A DNA stretch of 64,000 bases from CBFDBF01 sp050287965 (GCA_050287965.1 JBNKCX010000010.1:31243-95242); one strand, 5' to 3'; positions 1 through 9,445 are shown, numbered from the stretch's first letter. Notes: generated by a model from the sequence alone, not told the origin. Numbers and translations: made by a program.

Positions 1-2
1 CG

Positions 3-1298
3 GAAGATTGGCGTGAGGCCACGGTGGATGTGGTGATTCCCGCGCTCAATGAGGAGCAGTATATCGTATTGGCGCTTTCATCAGTGGCCAGGCAGACGTT
101 GCAACCTCGGCGGGTGATTCTGGTTGATGATGGAAGCCTTGATAATACTGCCGAGTATGCCCTTAAGTTCGGTGAGTCGATCGGCCTCCGGCCGCAAATC
201 ATTAAGCGCGCGAAATCTATCGGTAAAACCCCCACAGTAAAGCGTGAGTCACGTGAGACCGATGCTGATGTGGAACTGATCCTTGATGGCGACACGGTAT
301 TTGAGTCCGATAACTATATAGAACGCTGTGTTCAGGAGCTTTATCAGGGCGTCGGCATCGCCAGTGCCTGTGGAGTGATTTTGCCCATGCGCGAGCGCGA
401 CCGCAGTAAATGTCTGGATGATCCGCGGGTGGTTGATTTTCTGCAGAAGCACCCGGAGGTGGAAATCGGAATAGGCGGCACTCGTTGGCAGCGCCTGATG
501 CGCGGTCTTACCAATATGTATCGTGGCGTGCTTTATATGTTTTTGCAGCGTTTTATCTACCATGGGCAGATGGTGTTTTTCGGTAGCATCGTAAATCCGG
601 TTGGCTGCGCGGTGGCTTATCGCCGCAAGTACGTGAAGGATCTCTTTGATCGTTTTGAGCCGGAGTTGGGTGATGACCTTACCAACTCGGAAGACATATT
701 TATCGGGTTTGCATTCCTTGAGCAGGGATATCGCAATATCCAGCTAATGGATGTGCAGGCCCGTTCCGTAGAACCGGAGGCGGATAACCTGCCGCGGCAG
801 ATCTATCTGTGGTCATCATCATTTCTCCAGAGCAGCTACTATTTCGATGATCTTGTGCGCGGTCCCCTTAAGGCCTTCAAGCGAAAGCTGCTGAGGCGTC
901 GCGGATCGGGCGCGGCAGAGCAGGAGTCGGGCAGGGAGAGGCGTCGAATTCAGGAGGCCTATCGACAACGCTTCGGCGTTGATTACACCAGGAACTATGG
1001 TCGTCCCATGGGATGGGTGTTGTTACTGTCGCTGATTGAAAAGGTGTTTTTCCCGACGGCGCTGATTCTGATGATGATTTTCGGCGCCTGGACGCCGCTG
1101 GGATTGACGGTTGTAATCGAAACGATCATCTCCGTTTCCATCCTGGGGATGATCTCCCGCGGCCAACGCCTGGAGATGATGGCCAAAGGGTTGCTGGTGA
1201 CGCCGATCCGATACGCCAGCCTGTTGTTTGATGCGGTAACCATCGGCCGTTTCGCCGGTGATCTCTGGTTTTCCAAGACAAGGCGGTGGCGCAAATGA
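3..1298 (+). CDS. Membrane glycosyltransferase family 2 (5' end outside window)
   Basis: Processive-type GT2 enzyme expected to polymerise a polysaccharide from nucleotide sugars at the inner membrane. The reading frame is open to the left edge with protein-like codons before the first GTG at 24, so the true start is probably upstream. Counting from that GTG, the fold shows an N-terminal (V)IPALNEE strand, VDDGS (D35-D36), the DxD-type DGD (88-90), a NSED acceptor-base motif and then QIYLW where the family has QxxRW. Hydrophobic segments near the C-terminus look like membrane helices. It overlaps the next gene by 4 bases (ATGA), so the two are co-translated. The arrangement with a TPR/barrel protein resembles Pga- or Bcs-like export loci. 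The polymer is unknown. Confidence 0.85.
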   Translation, partial: EDWREATVDVVIPALNEEQYIVLALSSVARQTLQPRRVILVDDGSLDNTAEYALKFGESIGLRPQIIKRAKSIGKTPTVKRESRETDADVELILDGDTVFESDNYIERCVQELYQGVGIASACGVILPMRERDRSKCLDDPRVVDFLQKHPEVEIGIGGTRWQRLMRGLTNMYRGVLYMFLQRFIYHGQMVFFGSIVNPVGCAVAYRRKYVKDLFDRFEPELGDDLTNSEDIFIGFAFLEQGYRNIQLMDVQARSVEPEADNLPRQIYLWSSSFLQSSYYFDDLVRGPLKAFKRKLLRRRGSGAAEQESGRERRRIQEAYRQRFGVDYTRNYGRPMGWVLLLSLIEKVFFPTALILMMIFGAWTPLGLTVVIETIISVSILGMISRGQRLEMMAKGLLVTPIRYASLLFDAVTIGRFAGDLWFSKTRRWRK

Positions 1299-3121
1299 AC
1301 TACGCTAGGTATCGATCGGCAGGAGTGGGTCTGCTGCTTTTGTTCCCCACGATGTTGCCGGCTGTGGAATCCGCGCCGCCTCGCAGCGGTCTGGCCGCTG
1401 AAATGGCGGGCAACTGGGACAGGGCGATCGATATCTACACCAGGGCGGCCCAATCCGAGTCGGGACGGGCCGATCTCTGGGTGAGGGTGGCCGATATTCA
1501 GGCACGTCTGGGGCGCAAGGCGGAGGCGGAGGCGGCTTTGCAGAAGGCGGTGGAGGTTACTCCTGATAACGCCGATTACTGGTTTCGTCTTTCCCGGGCC
1601 CGCGCTGTATTGGATCAACCGCGGCCTGCGCTGGATGCCTGCCGACACGCCCTACAACTGCGGCCGGAGAGCCTGGATATCCTGAGTACCTGCGCGCGCC
1701 AGGCAAGTTGGGCAGGCGATCTGGAAACGGCGCGGGATCTTTATCTGCGCTGGCTGGAACGCCAGCCAGGTGAGACCGACGCCCAGTGGGGGCTGGCGCG
1801 GGTGGATGGCTGGGCTGGCCGCTTGGACGCTTCGGCTGAAGCCTATCGGCAGTATTTGGCGCTTCGCGGAGATAATGCAGAAGCCTGGCGGGAATACGTA
1901 CAAGTGGAGATCTGGCGTGGCGACTATGGGGCCGCTAAGGACGCATTGGACGAGTACCGTGCCCGCTTCGGTAGCGATGCCCATGAACAACGATTGCGTG
2001 CCAGGTTACTGGTCCGTGCCGAGTGGCCGGATGCCGCATCGGCGATAAATGAACCGTTGCTTGCGGCCGCGCCGCGCGATTATGAGCTCAACTACACTCG
2101 TACCCTGGCGCTGCGTGCCGGTAATCGCCCGGCCGAGGCGATCGATAGCCTGGATATTCTACGGAAGTTGCGGCCGGGTAGCCCGGATACCGTGGATGTG
2201 ACGCGCTTCGTGCAAACACCGTCGCGGGATTTTGTGCGCGGCAGCTTCTCCTTTTATGACGATTCCGATGAGATTACCATTCTGCGCGCCGGCCTGGATG
2301 GTCGCCATGTGTGGGATGACAAGCTGACTGCGGTAACCGTCGGTCTTGCCCATGAGCGGCTGGAGGCGGATATCGGAAGCGGGCTGGAAACCGCGGACGG
2401 TCATGAGACTATCCATTTCGAAGAGCTGTGGTTGGGTCTTGAGCGCCGTTTCAGTCCCCGGGTGCTGGGTGGGGCTCAAATCGGGGTGGCCGATGTGCAG
2501 CGCGAGGGGCAGATCGGAACCTATTTGCTCTATCTGGACCTGGACCCCAGTGATCAGTGGGCTTTGCGATTGAATCGCCGCCGATCGCTGTACGACCTGT
2601 CGCCCCGTTCGGTATCTCGAGAGGTGGTACAGAACGGCAATTTTGTCGAGGCGCACTGGCGGCCGGATCTGAACTGGTTTGTGGATACGCAAGTGGGATG
2701 GTCGGACTTTTCTGATGACAATGAGAAATGGCAGGCGGTACTGGCGCCGCGCCGCGCTGTAGTACGGCATGAACACTTTAACCTTGATTTGGGCGTATCC
2801 GGGGAGTGGTTCGGATTCAAGCATGATTTGAATAACGGATATTATGATCCGGAATTTTTCCGGCGCTATGCGTTGACCGCCTTCACCTATTGGAAGATTG
2901 ACGATGATAACGGGGTCAGCGCGGCCCTAAGTCTCGGTTGGCACAAAGATGAAAATATGTCCTCTTACAAATTTGGTGAGGACGTGGTGCTCGAAGGATT
3001 TTTCGGTATTTACCGCGATTGGTATTTGCGGGTGCGTGGGGGATATGCGGAGCGCGATCAAAGTACCGGCGGCGGTTACGACGGATTGTCGTTCAATTTA
3101 GGGTTGACTCGGCGTTTCTAA
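1295..3121 (+). CDS. TPR and outer-membrane beta-barrel exopolysaccharide export protein (PgaA/YaiO-like)
   Basis: Probable outer-membrane porin that exports the polymer made by the preceding glycosyltransferase. I chose the ATG at 1295 because it overlaps the upstream stop as ATGA; an in-frame GTG lies 9 bases earlier. A signal peptide (about residues 1-25) precedes tetratricopeptide-like helices to about residue 290 (repeated W/A/G/Y/A/P patterns with N-A-E-A-W). A C-terminal half of alternating aromatic strands follows and ends in Phe, the usual barrel-assembly signal. The two-part architecture matches PgaA, BcsC and YaiO-type proteins, but the length of 608 residues is shorter than PgaA. 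The family assignment is from architecture only. Confidence 0.8.
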   Translation: MNYARYRSAGVGLLLLFPTMLPAVESAPPRSGLAAEMAGNWDRAIDIYTRAAQSESGRADLWVRVADIQARLGRKAEAEAALQKAVEVTPDNADYWFRLSRARAVLDQPRPALDACRHALQLRPESLDILSTCARQASWAGDLETARDLYLRWLERQPGETDAQWGLARVDGWAGRLDASAEAYRQYLALRGDNAEAWREYVQVEIWRGDYGAAKDALDEYRARFGSDAHEQRLRARLLVRAEWPDAASAINEPLLAAAPRDYELNYTRTLALRAGNRPAEAIDSLDILRKLRPGSPDTVDVTRFVQTPSRDFVRGSFSFYDDSDEITILRAGLDGRHVWDDKLTAVTVGLAHERLEADIGSGLETADGHETIHFEELWLGLERRFSPRVLGGAQIGVADVQREGQIGTYLLYLDLDPSDQWALRLNRRRSLYDLSPRSVSREVVQNGNFVEAHWRPDLNWFVDTQVGWSDFSDDNEKWQAVLAPRRAVVRHEHFNLDLGVSGEWFGFKHDLNNGYYDPEFFRRYALTAFTYWKIDDDNGVSAALSLGWHKDENMSSYKFGEDVVLEGFFGIYRDWYLRVRGGYAERDQSTGGGYDGLSFNLGLTRRF

Positions 3122-3248
3122 GACGCCAGGAAAACGCCCGCATATTCTGTGCCGATAAAAAGGGGACGCCCCCGTCATCGCTATTGAATGTCATATCTGC
3201 AGTCTGCGTCGGATATAGAAATCTGTTACCGATTTTTGTTGGTCCCAT

Positions 3249-4217
3249 ATGATCAAGTTTCTGGATAAGTCTTACATTATGGGTGAAAGACTTCATCGTG
3301 GGGGCTGGCCATATGTGATCAGGTCCCTGTTGTCGGCGACATCCGGGGATGGGATATTGGTGGATGATTTTGTTGAGCAGACGTTTGGTTTCTCCCCTGC
3401 GGGCATGACAATAGCGGAACCTTGGGTTGGGATTTTTCACCATCCCCACAATATGCCGTCTTTCATGTATGCTATGGACTACCCGGTTGAGAAGGTTCTG
3501 GAGTCCGCGCATTTCCAGCAAAGTCTGCCCAATATGAAATTGGGTGTGGCGCTGTCGTCGCCACTCGCGGAGTGGTTGCAGACAACCCTCGATACCCCTT
3601 TCGTTGCACTGCGACTTCCTGTGCCAAAGCCCGATCTGCTGTTTGATCCAGATCTATTTCTATCCAATCCGAACAAGCGCATTATCCAGATCGGCTGTAC
3701 TTGTCGGAATACCAGCGCCATATTTCAGCTGCCTCCTATAAACGGTTACACCAAGACGCTACTTGCCGTGGAGATTCCCTGGTTTGTAGAGCATATTAAG
3801 CAAGTCCAGAGGCTGTGGAGGTATTTTAGTGAAATTGAGGTATGGTTTGATAAGGACGTCAGTCGTGAGGACAAGGGTCGGGTGCAGACTATCCATCGGG
3901 TTGTCGATCAGGACTTTGACGCCCTGTTGTCCAATAACGTGGTATTTGTAGAGTACTTCGTCGCGGCCGCCTCCACCACGATCGTGGAATGTGTCGTGCG
4001 GAATACACCGATTGTCGTCAACAGGCTTCCGGCCCTGGAGGAGTATCTTGGGGAGGCTTATCCGTTATTCTTCGATTCATTCGATGAGGCGCCGCGGCTG
4101 TTTGCGACTGACAAGATCCTCGAAGGCCACCTCTATTTGAAGCAGTTGGATAAGAACCGATTTACCGTGGAGCGTTTTAGAGGGGATTTGCTGAAGGCGG
4201 TGAGCGAAGCGGATTAA
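3249..4217 (+). CDS. Glycosyltransferase-like protein (GT-B type, unclassified)
   Basis: A 322-residue soluble protein with no signal peptide. The C-terminal segment, with an acidic loop followed by IVECVVRNTPIVVNRLPALEEYLG, has the look of the nucleotide-sugar-binding half of a GT-B glycosyltransferase: a Glu before a short helix, then a pro-x-val strand and an E-Y-L-G. It lies 127 bases downstream of the exopolysaccharide export gene on the same strand and probably belongs to that locus. The ATG has no clear Shine-Dalgarno sequence. I cannot name a specific family or a sugar, and a non-catalytic role is possible. Confidence 0.55.
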   Translation: MIKFLDKSYIMGERLHRGGWPYVIRSLLSATSGDGILVDDFVEQTFGFSPAGMTIAEPWVGIFHHPHNMPSFMYAMDYPVEKVLESAHFQQSLPNMKLGVALSSPLAEWLQTTLDTPFVALRLPVPKPDLLFDPDLFLSNPNKRIIQIGCTCRNTSAIFQLPPINGYTKTLLAVEIPWFVEHIKQVQRLWRYFSEIEVWFDKDVSREDKGRVQTIHRVVDQDFDALLSNNVVFVEYFVAAASTTIVECVVRNTPIVVNRLPALEEYLGEAYPLFFDSFDEAPRLFATDKILEGHLYLKQLDKNRFTVERFRGDLLKAVSEAD

Positions 4218-4334
4218 ATTCGTATATTTGGTACTCGTGCCGGGTTAATTCTTGCGGGCCGGGAGGCAGTATGCGTAAATGCTTGGTTTCGGGTCTTTGC
4301 TTCCCCGCCTGCCCGATGAAGATGGTCACGCACT

Positions 4335-5561
4335 ATGAATAGACTTAATGACAAGACGGGCTCCGTCTCTGAATGGCTGCAGGATTTCATTAAACAGGAC
4401 TCCTCCAGCGGTATCCTTTTGATAATCGCTGCCGGATTGGCTTTGGTGTTGGAAAACTCTCCGTTCAAGTGGCTCTACGATGCGCTTTTGGAAACTCCGG
4501 TAGAGATCCGAGTCGGTGCGCTGCACCTGGCCAAGCCGTTGCTGTTGTGGATCAATGACGGTTTGATGGCGGTCTTCTTTCTCCTGATCGGCCTTGAAGT
4601 GAAGCGGGAGTTTCTCGAGGGTGAACTCTCCCGGCCGGATCAGATTGTCCTGCCCGGCGTCGGCGCTCTGGGAGGGATGGCGGTGCCGGCGTTAATCTAT
4701 TATGTATTGAACCAGGGCGATCCTGTGGCCATAAACGGATGGGCAATACCGGCGGCCACCGATATCGCGTTCGCTCTGGGAGTATTGGCGTTGCTCGGGG
4801 ATCGGGTGCCGGTCTCGCTGCGCGTCTTCCTGATGGCTCTGGCGATTTTCGATGATCTCGGCGCGGTGATTATTATCGCGCTTTTCTACACCTCCGACCT
4901 TTCCATGCTCAGCCTGTTGCTTGCGTTGCTTGCGGTAGTGGTGCTGTTGGGGATGAACCTGATGAAGGTGACACGTTTATCAGCCTATGTCCTGGTGGGC
5001 GTGTTTCTATGGGTGGCGGTCCTGAAGTCAGGGGTTCACGCCACCCTTGCCGGAGTGGTGGTGGGCATGATGATCCCGTTGCGTGATTCCAGGGATCCTT
5101 CCAATTCACCTTTGAAGACCATGGAGCACGGCCTGCACCAATGGGTTGCATTCCTCATCGTTCCGCTATTCGCCTTCGCCAATGCCGGCGTGTGTCTTGA
5201 GGGGGTGTCCCTCGACAGCCTGCTGGAGCCGACCCCTTTGGGTATTGCGGGAGGGTTGTTTATCGGCAAGCAGGTAGGGATTATGCTCTTTTGCGGGCTC
5301 GCGATTCTGCTGGGTATCGCCGGATTGCCGACTGGCTCAAGCTGGTGGGGTTTCTACGGAACCAGTATTCTTTGCGGAATCGGTTTTACCATGAGTCTCT
5401 TTATTGCCTCGCTGGCGTTCGAGCAGGGTGGCTCGAGCGAGGTCGTGGCAGGTGACCGGCTCGGTATTCTTCTCGGGTCAGTGATTTCCGCGGTAGTTGG
5501 ATATGTGCTGTTGCGGGTGGGTAATCCGGTTTCGAATAGAACGCACAATGGAACGCCATGA
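4335..5561 (+). CDS. nhaA: Na+/H+ antiporter NhaA
   Basis: Electrogenic inner-membrane antiporter that exports Na+ in exchange for protons and supports pH and salt homeostasis. The 408 residues form about twelve hydrophobic segments. The hallmark IFDDLGAV motif is present, with the ion-binding aspartate pair at residues 173-174 (the DD of E. coli NhaA). The conserved LMAVFFLLIGLEVKREF and PAATDIAFALGVLALLG segments are also recognisable. The length is close to the family norm. It stands alone and ends at a strong bidirectional terminator, so it is probably monocistronic. No regulator is adjacent, and the polysaccharide genes upstream are separated by about 120 bases. Confidence 0.95.
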   Translation: MNRLNDKTGSVSEWLQDFIKQDSSSGILLIIAAGLALVLENSPFKWLYDALLETPVEIRVGALHLAKPLLLWINDGLMAVFFLLIGLEVKREFLEGELSRPDQIVLPGVGALGGMAVPALIYYVLNQGDPVAINGWAIPAATDIAFALGVLALLGDRVPVSLRVFLMALAIFDDLGAVIIIALFYTSDLSMLSLLLALLAVVVLLGMNLMKVTRLSAYVLVGVFLWVAVLKSGVHATLAGVVVGMMIPLRDSRDPSNSPLKTMEHGLHQWVAFLIVPLFAFANAGVCLEGVSLDSLLEPTPLGIAGGLFIGKQVGIMLFCGLAILLGIAGLPTGSSWWGFYGTSILCGIGFTMSLFIASLAFEQGGSSEVVAGDRLGILLGSVISAVVGYVLLRVGNPVSNRTHNGTP

Positions 5562-5584
5562 TCCTGCAGGTTTCTTCATAACAC

Positions 5585-5614
5585 AAAGCCCGGAACCTTT
5601 CGGATCCGGGCTTT
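5585..5614. terminator. Bidirectional rho-independent terminator
   Basis: Perfect 10-bp stem AAAGCCCGGA/TCCGGGCTTT with a 10-base loop, A-rich on one side and T-rich on the other. It sits between convergent nhaA (+) and the small secreted protein (-), and can serve both. Confidence 0.85.
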
Positions 5615-5651
5615 TCTCCAACATCCACTTTGGTGTATGGACTGGTGGCAC

Positions 5652-6074
5652 CTAGTAGCGAACCAGCTTCTTTGCGATGTCCTTGGCCTTGCCGTCCAAT
5701 AGGCAATGATAGGGATTTCCTTTTACCGGATCGGGTGTGATCTTTACGCCGAGCCGCTCAAGGCTGTCGATGGTGGCTACGCAGTAATTGGGATACATGT
5801 CGATTCCATTGAGATAATTGGTGTAGTTTGCCTTGTTGTTTGTAGCGGTTGTGCAATTGACGCTCAGGCCGGTTAGGTAGTAATCACCTTTCACCGCCTG
5901 GGAGGTTGCAGCGCCGTTTTTAAACGCCGCGGCGCTACAGGTTCCACCGCGGATCACCAGGCCGTCGGCCAGGACGGTTCCGCTGGCAAAGATAGTTGCA
6001 AGGATTGTGACGACCAGACACGCTGCCAGTGTGTGACTACGTGTGAAGCCGGGTTTATGAACGTACGGATTCAT
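5652..6074 (-). CDS. Small secreted protein, function unknown
   Basis: A 140-residue protein. A cationic N-terminus precedes a long hydrophobic stretch (about residues 15-35) that ends VLADG, a typical signal peptidase I site. The mature part of about 105 residues carries four cysteines (GTCS, VNCT, NYCV, YHCL), which would allow two disulfides in the periplasm or outside the cell. It ends with a lysine-rich tail. I do not recognise the family. It has its own terminator on each side (5585-5614 and 6108-6132), so it is transcribed alone. The paired-cysteine layout loosely resembles small immunity or inhibitor proteins, but nothing else supports that. Confidence 0.7.
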   Translation of the reverse strand: MNPYVHKPGFTRSHTLAACLVVTILATIFASGTVLADGLVIRGGTCSAAAFKNGAATSQAVKGDYYLTGLSVNCTTATNNKANYTNYLNGIDMYPNYCVATIDSLERLGVKITPDPVKGNPYHCLLDGKAKDIAKKLVRY

Positions 6075-6097
6075 GATTATTCTCCAAACTTGAAATT

Positions 6098-6132
6098 AGA
6101 TAAAACAGTCTTCCGGCGGACCGCCGGAAGAC
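6098..6132 (-). terminator. Rho-independent terminator of the 6142-7332 gene
   Basis: Inverted repeat GTCTTCCGGCGG/CCGCCGGAAGAC (6108-6119 and 6121-6132), one base apart. On the minus strand it is followed by TGTTTTATC. It lies just after the stop of the upstream minus-strand gene. Confidence 0.75.
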
Positions 6133-6141
6133 CACTTTCGG

Positions 6142-7332
6142 TTAACCCAAAATCTCGCTGATAGGGGTGACGATGACGCCGAGCACCTGAGGGTTACCCT
6201 TGGGTGATTCGGTCGTCATAGTGGCGTTTCCGGCATCGTTGAACGTGGTATGAGTGCTCCAGCCATGCGAAGCCTCTGCCTCAAAAAACGGGAAAAACCC
6301 GCCGCTGGCCGCGGCCTCGAAATGTTGCTGCTCGTCCGAGGAAAAGGTGGCGGATGAGGTCGCACTGATTTTTATGCCGTCGATAATGACGATGGCGCCG
6401 CATACGCGCAGCATGTCTCCCGCCGGACCAAAGGTTCCCTGCCAGGTGGGAGTGCCGTGTTTCCAGGTTCGGTTGTCATTGTTTTTGTATGCGATGTTTA
6501 ACGCCTCGGAGTTGTACCAAGGGGTGTACTGACTCAGGATAGGATCCGTGCTCGGCGAGGATAGCGGTGCGGCCGGGAAGGTGACGAGGTTATCAAAGCT
6601 TGCGTCGATCACAAGCTTTGATGTGGCGAGTTTCTGTGAAAGTGACGAATAACTTCCTTCGCCGCCAGCGAAGAAGTCTTCGAAGAAGCCTCCGGCCTCA
6701 CCTTCCGCCCAGGTGTGGGTGATATCGCTGGACTCCGTGGAGCTGTCCATGTGGATGGTTTTGCTTGCCGAAGAAACCAAGGCGTCATTGAGGTCGCCGA
6801 TGGTTTTCGCATAGGCGCAAACGCCGGGATTACTGCCGGCGTTAAGCATATTGTCCCACGCCATCTGGGCCAGAAAGATGGGGCTGTCGAAGGTGCTGCG
6901 GTAGAGCGAGGTCCATTCGGCTGCTTGACTTGGATTGACGCCCATAGCCCAGGTCTGGAAAGCCTTTACACTGTAGTCGCCATTTTTTCTCGAATAGGCT
7001 AACCACTGCGAGTAGTAATCGCCCATCGCGGATTGGAACGCGTTGCCTCCTTGAACAATAAGCTGCGTGATCACGCCGCCGTAGTCCTGCGAAAAGCTGT
7101 TGAATGAAGTCGGGTTGAAATAATTGGTTACGGACAGGGGTGGGATCACATCATAAAACTGCCAGAGCTTTTCCGAGGTGGATCCGATGACCTGTGATCC
7201 CTGGACGAGCTGGAAAGTGTTCGGGTCAAACCCGCCCTGGCTTACCACGGCGTTGTACCATTGCGCGGTTAGGGTTTCCATTGCCGTTTGCAATGCGCTT
7301 CCGCCGAATGCGTTTGCCTTTTTCATGCTCAT
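6142..7332 (-). CDS. Unknown 396-residue protein, Ser/Thr/Phe-rich
   Basis: A single large ORF with a strong ribosome site (AAGGAG, 7 bases before the ATG) and its own terminator, so it is certainly expressed as one unit. There is no signal peptide or membrane segment. The sequence is rich in Ser, Thr, Asn, Phe and Trp, with repeated WY/W-x-Y pairs and a glycine/phenylalanine-rich stretch near the middle (GGFFEDFFAGGEGSY). A similar GGFFPFFEAEASHGW lies near the C-terminus, hinting at an internal duplication. I do not recognise the family. The composition resembles a structural, surface or storage protein, but this is only an impression. A LysR regulator lies about 280 bases upstream on the same strand. 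Confidence 0.75.
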   Translation of the reverse strand: MSMKKANAFGGSALQTAMETLTAQWYNAVVSQGGFDPNTFQLVQGSQVIGSTSEKLWQFYDVIPPLSVTNYFNPTSFNSFSQDYGGVITQLIVQGGNAFQSAMGDYYSQWLAYSRKNGDYSVKAFQTWAMGVNPSQAAEWTSLYRSTFDSPIFLAQMAWDNMLNAGSNPGVCAYAKTIGDLNDALVSSASKTIHMDSSTESSDITHTWAEGEAGGFFEDFFAGGEGSYSSLSQKLATSKLVIDASFDNLVTFPAAPLSSPSTDPILSQYTPWYNSEALNIAYKNNDNRTWKHGTPTWQGTFGPAGDMLRVCGAIVIIDGIKISATSSATFSSDEQQHFEAAASGGFFPFFEAEASHGWSTHTTFNDAGNATMTTESPKGNPQVLGVIVTPISEILG

Positions 7333-7611
7333 TGCTTTCTCCTTGATGGGTAGCTGATTGTTTAGCCGTTATGGCAAAAAAAGCGTAGGCGGAGGGCGGT
7401 CGCGGAGGAAATTATGTATTGCCATGGAAGTAATAACGAAAAGTAATTAGTGATAATTTCGGCGCATATTTACGCGGCGGAGATGAATAAACCACCGCTA
7501 ATAATTGTTTGTGATATGGGTAACCGGAACTCGTAATTAGCAGCCGGCCAGGGAACGCTAACGAAAAGGCTTAAACAGTTTGCGGCTTTGCGTCGCTCTG
7601 TTGGTGTCAGA
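7333..7611. other. Intergenic region, promoter of the 6142-7332 gene
   Basis: About 280 bases without a gene between the LysR gene and the unknown 396-residue protein, both on the minus strand. The part nearest the LysR gene is AT-rich. No clear terminator, repeat or structured RNA is visible. Confidence 0.4.
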
Positions 7612-8535
7612 TTATCCCGGTGCGTCACAGAGCATTTCGTGGAACCATCTCATTACCTGGTGTACGACTCGCGGATATTCATAATTGCGAAGGTAGGCTA
7701 TATGAATGCTATTGATCGGGGGCGAATGGGGGGTGGGGATTTCATGCAGTCGGGCGGAAGCGAGTTGCCTATCGATGCAGTGGCGCGGGAATACACTGAT
7801 ACCCAGGCCGCTTTGCACCATTTTTATAGCGCCGTCTATGGAATCGATGTTTCCTGATATGGGCAGGCTGAGGAAATCAAGATTTGTGCGTTGCGGGAAG
7901 TGGTGTCCAAGCCAGCGGTTAAAATAGATGTCGCATCCCGGATAGGAAACGCAGGGTTGTTCGAGAATAGAGGATTCACGGAAATCGCCCACCTGCCAGG
8001 GCGTGGATGATACGAGTATATATTCTTCCCGGCAGAAGAATTCAAAAGCAAGATCAGGGTGGTCGGTTCTTCTGGTGACAAAGCCGAAATCAATCTGATC
8101 ATTCAGCACCATTTTAGTGACCTCGTCACTTGGCGCCAGCTTTACATCAAGACGAATCATCGGGTACTGCTTGCGTTTCTCCAACAATATCGGGAAGTGA
8201 GACGAGCGCAGGCAGCTTGCCGGCATGGCGTAACTGACAAGTCCTGCAATGCCTTGGTATTCATGACGTAGCTCGCCAAGAAAGACCTCCAGGGCCGCGT
8301 CATGATCCTTGATGTATTTTCTGAGTTTTTTCCCTGTGGGAGTGAGCGTGACGCGTTTCCCTATCCGTTTGAACAGGGGAATGCCGACTTGTTCCTCCAG
8401 TTTTGCTACATGCTGACTGATACCCGATTGAGTCATGAATGTTTTTTGTGCGGCTGAGGTGAAATTCTCCGTGTCGGCTGCAGCCATAAATGCCTTAAAA
8501 AGTTTATTGTCCAAGAGTTGTCTTTGTGCGCGCAT
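7612..8535 (-). CDS. LysR family transcriptional regulator
   Basis: A 307-residue regulator of typical family length. The N-terminal winged helix-turn-helix spans about residues 13-72: LFKAFMAAADTENFTSAA, then QSGISQHVAKLEEQVGIPLF, and the LTPTGKKL wing. The rest is the substrate-binding-like effector domain, with LDVKLAPSDEV and the usual FGFVTR-type strand. LysR proteins normally sense a small molecule and act as tetramers. Here no divergent target gene exists. The nearest candidates are the downstream unknown protein (6142-7332) and the upstream unknown gene (8642-9445), all on the same strand. The ligand cannot be inferred. Confidence 0.93.
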   Translation of the reverse strand: MRAQRQLLDNKLFKAFMAAADTENFTSAAQKTFMTQSGISQHVAKLEEQVGIPLFKRIGKRVTLTPTGKKLRKYIKDHDAALEVFLGELRHEYQGIAGLVSYAMPASCLRSSHFPILLEKRKQYPMIRLDVKLAPSDEVTKMVLNDQIDFGFVTRRTDHPDLAFEFFCREEYILVSSTPWQVGDFRESSILEQPCVSYPGCDIYFNRWLGHHFPQRTNLDFLSLPISGNIDSIDGAIKMVQSGLGISVFPRHCIDRQLASARLHEIPTPHSPPINSIHIAYLRNYEYPRVVHQVMRWFHEMLCDAPG

Positions 8536-8641
8536 AACCAGGGTCTCATTCTAGTAGTGGCTTCGTTTTGGAGGCGCGGAAACTGCGGTATTGCCAGGCC
8601 GCCGCAAGCGGATTGCCGGTGGCGGCAAGGCATATCTCGAC

Positions 8642-9445
8642 TTATTCTCCAATGGTGGAAAACTGGAAGTTGAAGCTGTTTCCTGGAACCACCTCTATCC
8701 CGGCGAAATCGGCAGTGAACGACATGGGTAATCGCCTGCGGGTATGTCGATTATTCAGGATGACTCGTAGACCATTTATTTTTTCCAGCAAGTTCATGGT
8801 CTCCGGGTTTTGCTGCCAGTGGACCCATAGAACTACAAAGCTATCGCCGAGGAAAAAGATAAGTTCGTTTATCCCCGGTATCGGTGCGGCCTGGATTTCG
8901 GCTATTTTCCGGATAATTTCGCCCCGTAGTGTCTTCGAGTCCCCAGTATCATAATCGGCCACAAGCACAACGGGACTGCCGGACTGCCAATCAACGGTGT
9001 TATTGAGCACGAAATATGTGCAGGGGTCGTCGTCGTCGCGCACCTTGCTGCTATCGAATAATATCGGGAAAGCGCTGTGACTTGCCGGTAGGGAATTGTC
9101 GGGTTTGAAATTGAACAGGGTGCGGTGGAGAAGCTGATAAGCCCGTCCCCCCGTTGAGCTGCTCCTCGCCCTCCTGTAATGCCTGCAGCTCGGATAGATT
9201 ACTAGTGCTACTTCGTCCGGAATAAGAGGATTGTGATCGATTGGCAGGAAAGTTGGCAAATAGGCGGTTAGGCCTAACGGCTGCATTATTTGAACTGTTG
9301 CCGGAATAAAAATGGAGCCTAATCTTCTGCGCAGCCGAGTTCTGTTTTTTTCGGCGCGCAGATCCGGGCATGCATAACCGATCCAGACGCGAACGGGAAG
9401 GCGTTTGTCCTGCTCCGTCGGTGACGTACTTTCCATGTCGCTCAT
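8642..9445 (-). CDS. Unknown 267-residue protein
   Basis: A soluble protein with no signal peptide and no recognised domain. The middle contains FVLNNTVDWQSGSPVVLVADYD and the end a run of beta strands (FNFQFSTIGE), suggesting an alpha/beta fold. Residues 105-130, between two basic stretches, are serine-rich. The ATG at 9445 has only a weak ribosome site; an in-frame ATG nine bases later is equally possible. It is 106 bases upstream of the LysR gene and may share its transcript. No function is proposed. Confidence 0.6.
   Translation of the reverse strand: MSDMESTSPTEQDKRLPVRVWIGYACPDLRAEKNRTRLRRRLGSIFIPATVQIMQPLGLTAYLPTFLPIDHNPLIPDEVALVIYPSCRHYRRARSSSTGGRAYQLLHRTLFNFKPDNSLPASHSAFPILFDSSKVRDDDDPCTYFVLNNTVDWQSGSPVVLVADYDTGDSKTLRGEIIRKIAEIQAAPIPGINELIFFLGDSFVVLWVHWQQNPETMNLLEKINGLRVILNNRHTRRRLPMSFTADFAGIEVVPGNSFNFQFSTIGE

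Noticed and set aside
8591..8628. Possible hairpin TTGCC...GGCAA downstream of the 8642-9445 gene
   Set aside because: The arms pair only imperfectly and no T-run follows on the minus strand, so I do not list it as a terminator.
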